The notes beneath the pieces were generated by a model, which was not told the origin of the DNA, did not search any database, and was given only the letters and a program-made list of their open reading frames with translations. Positions 5,556-7,712 of a DNA stretch of 7,712 bases are shown here, piece after piece. Within the stretch, counting starts at the first letter, position 1, and each line of letters starts with the position of its first letter. Location of the stretch: the NCBI GenBank assembly GCA_900549525.1, contig UWSJ01000080.1, positions 1-7,712 of the forward strand. The letters are read 5' to 3'. Source of the DNA: an uncultured Coriobacteriaceae bacterium. GTDB lineage: Bacteria > Actinomycetota > Coriobacteriia > Coriobacteriales > Atopobiaceae. The translations under genes were made by a program, and so were the position numbers.

Positions 5556-6518
5556 ATGGATTTGTTCGTTGAGATTCTCGCCGACGCCACGAAGGACACG
5601 CTCGTCCTCGTGCCGTTCCTGTTCGTCACCTATCTTGTGCTCGAGGGGCTCGAGCACGCCGCCGCCGGGCGCGTGACCGCCGTCGTGCGTCGCGCGGGTT
5701 CGGCGGGGCCCGTCGTGGGCGGTTTGCTCGGCATCCTTCCCCAGTGTGGCTTCTCCGCGATGGGGGCCACGCTGTTCGCCGGCCGCGTCGTAACGCTGGG
5801 CACGCTGTTGGCGGTCTTCCTCTCCACCTCAGACGAGATGCTGCCGATTCTCGTGGCCGAGCAGGTCGACGTCACCTTTGTCGTGCAGGTGCTTGCGGCC
5901 AAGGCTGCCATCGGCGTCGTGGTGGGCCTCGTTGCCGACGCCGTGTTGCGCGTCGTGGCTGACCGCGGAGCCAGTCGTCGCGCCGCCTCGCTGGTGGGCG
6001 GGCTTTCGGAGGCGGGCGCTGGCACCGGTCACATCCACGAGCTGTGTGAGCGGGACCGGTGCCACTGCGACGACGAGGAGGGGCACGACCACGGGGCGGG
6101 CCACGACCACGGCGCGGGCGGCACGCTCGCCTCGGTCGTTCGGGGTGCGGTCTTCCACACGGTGCAGGTGACGGTCTTCATTTTCCTCGTCACCCTCGTG
6201 CTCTCGGGCCTGCTCGACACCCTCGGCGAGGACGTCATCGCCTCCGCGCTCTCGAGCAACGTCGTGCTCGCGACCTTCCTCTCGGCGCTCGTGGGCCTCG
6301 TCCCCAACTGTGCGGCCAGCATCGTGATCACGCAGCTCTATCTCGAGGGCGCGTTGGCGCTCGGCCCCATGATGGCGGGCGCGCTCGTTGCGGGAGGCGC
6401 CGGGTTTCTCGTGCTCTTCCGCACGAACCGCAACGTCCGTGAGAACGTGTTGATCCTGGCGCTGCTCTACGTCGTGAGCGTCGCGATCGGCCTTGCCATC
6501 GTGGCCCTTGGCCTCTAG
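5556..6518 (+). CDS. ArsP_2-type putative heavy-metal / manganese exporter with His-rich loop
   Basis: A 320-residue polytopic membrane protein, about 8-10 predicted helices (clear hydrophobic spans near 13-31, 52-75, 78-100, 107-134, 198-221, 233-250, 268-288 and 297-319). It has two related motifs, one per half: GILPQCGFSAMGATLF at 59-74 and GLVPNCAASIVITQLY at 247-262, each followed by a small-residue-rich helix. This duplicated P-Q/N-C signature is what I recall for the ArsP_2 family, annotated as 10-TM heavy-metal exporter or putative manganese transporter. The halves are joined by a hydrophilic loop (about 155-190) with H159, H161, C164, C169, H170, C171 and the doubled GHDHGA (176-187), a likely metal-binding segment. 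The substrate is not determined; manganese, zinc or another divalent metal is plausible. The start is set by AGGAG at 5542-5546. It appears to be a single-gene unit, convergent with the next gene. Confidence 0.8.
   Translation: MDLFVEILADATKDTLVLVPFLFVTYLVLEGLEHAAAGRVTAVVRRAGSAGPVVGGLLGILPQCGFSAMGATLFAGRVVTLGTLLAVFLSTSDEMLPILVAEQVDVTFVVQVLAAKAAIGVVVGLVADAVLRVVADRGASRRAASLVGGLSEAGAGTGHIHELCERDRCHCDDEEGHDHGAGHDHGAGGTLASVVRGAVFHTVQVTVFIFLVTLVLSGLLDTLGEDVIASALSSNVVLATFLSALVGLVPNCAASIVITQLYLEGALALGPMMAGALVAGGAGFLVLFRTNRNVRENVLILALLYVVSVAIGLAIVALGL
6081..6116 (+). repeat. Two-copy 18-bp tandem repeat encoding GHDHGA
   Basis: Units 6081-6098 and 6099-6116 each encode Gly-His-Asp-His-Gly-Ala and differ only at third codon positions. 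They sit in the His-rich loop of the exporter. Slippage at such a unit could change the number of metal-binding histidine pairs between strains without breaking the frame. Confidence 0.8.
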
Positions 6519-6569
6519 TGCTCCGCACGTGGTTCGCGCGTGCCCGCGGCGCTCCGTCGAGGGTGGGGG

Positions 6570-6595
6570 ACGCGGCGGTGCGCCTTGCGCCGCGT
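6570..6595. terminator. Candidate hairpin between convergent genes
   Basis: ACGCGGCG at 6570-6577 is perfectly complementary to CGCCGCGT at 6588-6595, an 8-bp GC-rich stem with a 10-base loop. It lies in the 76-bp gap between the convergent exporter and SDR genes, and its last base is within the SDR stop codon (complement of 6595-6597). Only a weak T-poor tail (TACTT) follows on the plus strand and none on the minus strand. It is a plausible terminator for the exporter transcript by position, but not a classical one. Confidence 0.4.
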
Positions 6596-7377
6596 TACTT
6601 GATGCGGTTGAACTGGGCGCACACCTTGCGGGCCACGAGACCGGGCATCGAGCGGCCGAAGGCGTAGCACGCCTTGGAGACGAGGCCGGGCGCGCAGACG
6701 GCGCGCCCGCGCTCGAGCGCGGCGAGCGCGATGCGGCACACCTCCTCCGGGGCGAGCATGAAGGCGTTGCGGCCGCTCGTGTTGGTGCCGGCGACGTCCC
6801 AGAAGCCGGTGCGCACGGGGCCGGGGCACACGGCGAGCACCTCGACGCCCGTGGGCGTGAGCTCCTCGTGCAGCGCCTGGGAGAGCGAGAGCACGTAGGC
6901 CTTCGACGCGTAATAGGTGCTCATGTAGGGGCCGGGCATGACGCCGGCGACGGACGCCACGTTGAGGATGGCGCCGCCGTGCCGCCGCGCCATGCGACCT
7001 GCATAGGTGCCGCAGAGCTCCGTCAGGCTCGTGACGTTCACCTGGAGGAGCGCGCGCTGTCGGGCGAGGACGCTCGAGGCGAACTCCGCCGCGTACCCGA
7101 AGCCGGCGTTGTTGACGAGGAGGTCGGGCTCGATGCCGAGTGCGTCAACCTTGCGCACGAGCTCGGCAGCTCCGTCCGGGCGAGAGAGGTCGACCGGGGC
7201 TATGCGCACGTCGGTGCCGGAGTTGGCGAGGGCGCTCGCAAGCCGCTCGAGCCTCGCCTCGTCGCGTCCGTGAAGCACGAGCGCGTAGCCCCTGGCCGCG
7301 AGCTGGTGGCAGAACTGCTCGCCCAGCCCTCCCGTGGCCCCCGTCACCAGCGCCCAGCTCATGTTGGCCTCGTTCAT
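6595..7377 (-). CDS. SDR family NAD(P)-dependent oxidoreductase (DltE/YqjQ-like)
   Basis: A 260-residue classical short-chain dehydrogenase/reductase, predicted cytosolic. The Rossmann nucleotide-binding motif TGATGGLG is at 12-19, NNAG at 89-92, and the structural Asn is N114. The catalytic Ser is S142, with Y155 and K159 in YYASK, at the usual 13-residue Ser-Tyr spacing. PGPVRT at 185-190 is the cofactor-clamping PG motif. An Arg (R38, HGRDEARL) after the second strand favours NADPH over NADH. General resemblance is to the DltE/COG0300 group, whose substrates are mostly unknown; I cannot name one. The frame stays open to an ATG at 7419, but the start at 7377 is preferred because AGGAG (complement of 7383-7387) lies five bases upstream and the Rossmann fold begins a few residues later. 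It is transcribed divergently from rpsO, with no evident functional link. Confidence 0.88.
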   Translation of the reverse strand: MNEANMSWALVTGATGGLGEQFCHQLAARGYALVLHGRDEARLERLASALANSGTDVRIAPVDLSRPDGAAELVRKVDALGIEPDLLVNNAGFGYAAEFASSVLARQRALLQVNVTSLTELCGTYAGRMARRHGGAILNVASVAGVMPGPYMSTYYASKAYVLSLSQALHEELTPTGVEVLAVCPGPVRTGFWDVAGTNTSGRNAFMLAPEEVCRIALAALERGRAVCAPGLVSKACYAFGRSMPGLVARKVCAQFNRIK

Positions 7378-7404
7378 AAGGTCTCCTCTCTCGCAGGTTG
7401 TGTG

Positions 7405-7432
7405 TGGACGTTGTACCACGTTGTGCTACCAT
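7405..7432 (+). promoter_or_regulatory. Candidate rpsO promoter with 10-bp-spaced direct repeat
   Basis: TGGACG at 7405-7410 (4 of 6 to TTGACA) and TACCAT at 7427-7432 (4 of 6 to TATAAT) are 16 bases apart, a plausible promoter for rpsO. Between them ACGTTGT occurs twice, at 7408-7414 and 7418-7424, exactly 10 bases apart, which is one helical turn. Such spacing is typical of regulator half-sites, though chance cannot be excluded. Transcription would begin near 7440, leaving a leader of about 100 bases. Confidence 0.4.
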
Positions 7433-7439
7433 ACCGGCC

Positions 7440-7542
7440 TGTTGGTGCCTCCCACTTGGTCTGCCGACCCACCGACGGCGCACCCAGTCCGAGGCGAATT
7501 CACAGGCACCCGATCACGCGGTGCAGGCAGAAAGGTGGAGCC
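7440..7542 (+). promoter_or_regulatory. rpsO 5' leader, candidate S15 autoregulatory RNA
   Basis: The leader can form a hairpin with GCCG 7463-7466 paired to CGGC 7476-7479, stacked on GGTGC 7444-7448 with GCACC 7480-7484. Its loop contains CCACC (7469-7473), complementary to GGTGG (7534-7538) in the rpsO ribosome-binding site, so a pseudoknot masking that site is possible. Competing pairings exist: GGTGCCT 7444-7450 with AGGCACC 7504-7510 (7 bp), and GCACC 7506-7510 with GGTGC 7520-7524. S15 represses its own mRNA through varied leader structures in several phyla, a pseudoknot in E. coli. The structure here is inferred by eye and has not been folded. Confidence 0.4.
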
Positions 7543-7712
7543 ATGACGGTTTCCAAGGAGCGCAAGGCTGAGCTCATCGCCGAGTTTGGCAAGAACGAGA
7601 AGGACTCCGGTTCTGCAGAGGTTCAGGTCGCCCTGCTCACCGAGCGCATTCGCGAGCTCACCGAGCACATGAAGTCCCACAAGAAGGACTTCCACACCCG
7701 TCGCGGCCTGCT
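7543..7712 (+). CDS. rpsO: 30S ribosomal protein S15 (partial, 3' end outside window)
   Basis: The first 56 codons plus two bases of rpsO. The peptide opens MTVSKERKAELIAEFG and contains GSAEVQVALLTERI at about 23-36 and HKKDFHTRRGL near 46-56. These are hallmark S15 segments: helix 1, the loop into helix 2, and the conserved H..D...RRGL contact region for 16S rRNA helices 20-22. The full protein is normally about 89 residues, so roughly a third is missing beyond the window edge. AAAGGTGGAG at 7531-7540, just before the ATG at 7543, is the ribosome-binding site. S15 is an early-binding protein of the 30S platform. pnp usually follows rpsO in bacteria but cannot be checked here. Confidence 0.97.
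   Translation, partial: MTVSKERKAELIAEFGKNEKDSGSAEVQVALLTERIRELTEHMKSHKKDFHTRRGL

Noticed and set aside
7362..7419. Alternative SDR starts at 7419 or 7362
   Set aside because: The start at 7377 has a well-spaced AGGAG; the 7419 start would add 14 residues with no family match, and 7362 lacks a comparable ribosome-binding site.
1..7712. CRISPR arrays, insertion sequences, tRNA or rRNA genes, phage or attachment sites
   Set aside because: No regularly spaced repeats, transposase motifs, tRNA-like cloverleaf with CCA or rRNA stretches were seen on either strand.

Overview
The window is GC-rich, with G or C at most third codon positions. It carries a tightly packed plus-strand run of housekeeping genes, then an unrelated metal-exporter-like gene, a minus-strand oxidoreductase, and the start of rpsO. 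High GC, a DgkA-type (undecaprenol/diacylglycerol) kinase and a Bacillus-like order phoH-ybeY-dgkA-era-recO together suggest a high-GC anaerobic actinobacterium of the class Coriobacteriia (Collinsella/Olsenella-like). This is inferred from gene content and order; no database was searched.

Layout: 1-271 is the 3' end of dnaJ. It is coupled by a GTGA overlap to mtaB (268-1626), a tRNA methylthiotransferase. After a 70-bp gap come phoH (1697-2656), ybeY (2653-3276) and dgkA (3273-3656), joined by ATGA overlaps. Then come era (3697-4599) and recO (4649-5398). The gap between era and recO is exactly filled by a possible 16-codon mini-ORF that shares a base with the era stop and with the recO start. 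Most of these genes serve protein folding, tRNA modification, rRNA processing, 30S assembly, lipid-carrier recycling and recombinational repair, and probably form one or two transcripts.

A 157-bp intergenic region holding a strong two-part hairpin (5424-5471) separates recO from a 320-residue membrane protein of the ArsP_2 / putative manganese exporter type (5556-6518), which has a His/Cys-rich loop. It converges on a classical SDR oxidoreductase (6595-7377, minus). The divergent region 7378-7542 carries a candidate promoter, a 10-bp-spaced direct repeat and an rpsO leader whose predicted hairpin loop can pair with the rpsO ribosome-binding site. The window ends inside rpsO.

No clear new multi-gene system is present. 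The points most worth following are non-coding: the rpsO leader, the hairpin before the exporter, and the era-recO mini-ORF. The metal-binding loop of the exporter also deserves attention. No stretch longer than 300 bases lacks a gene.
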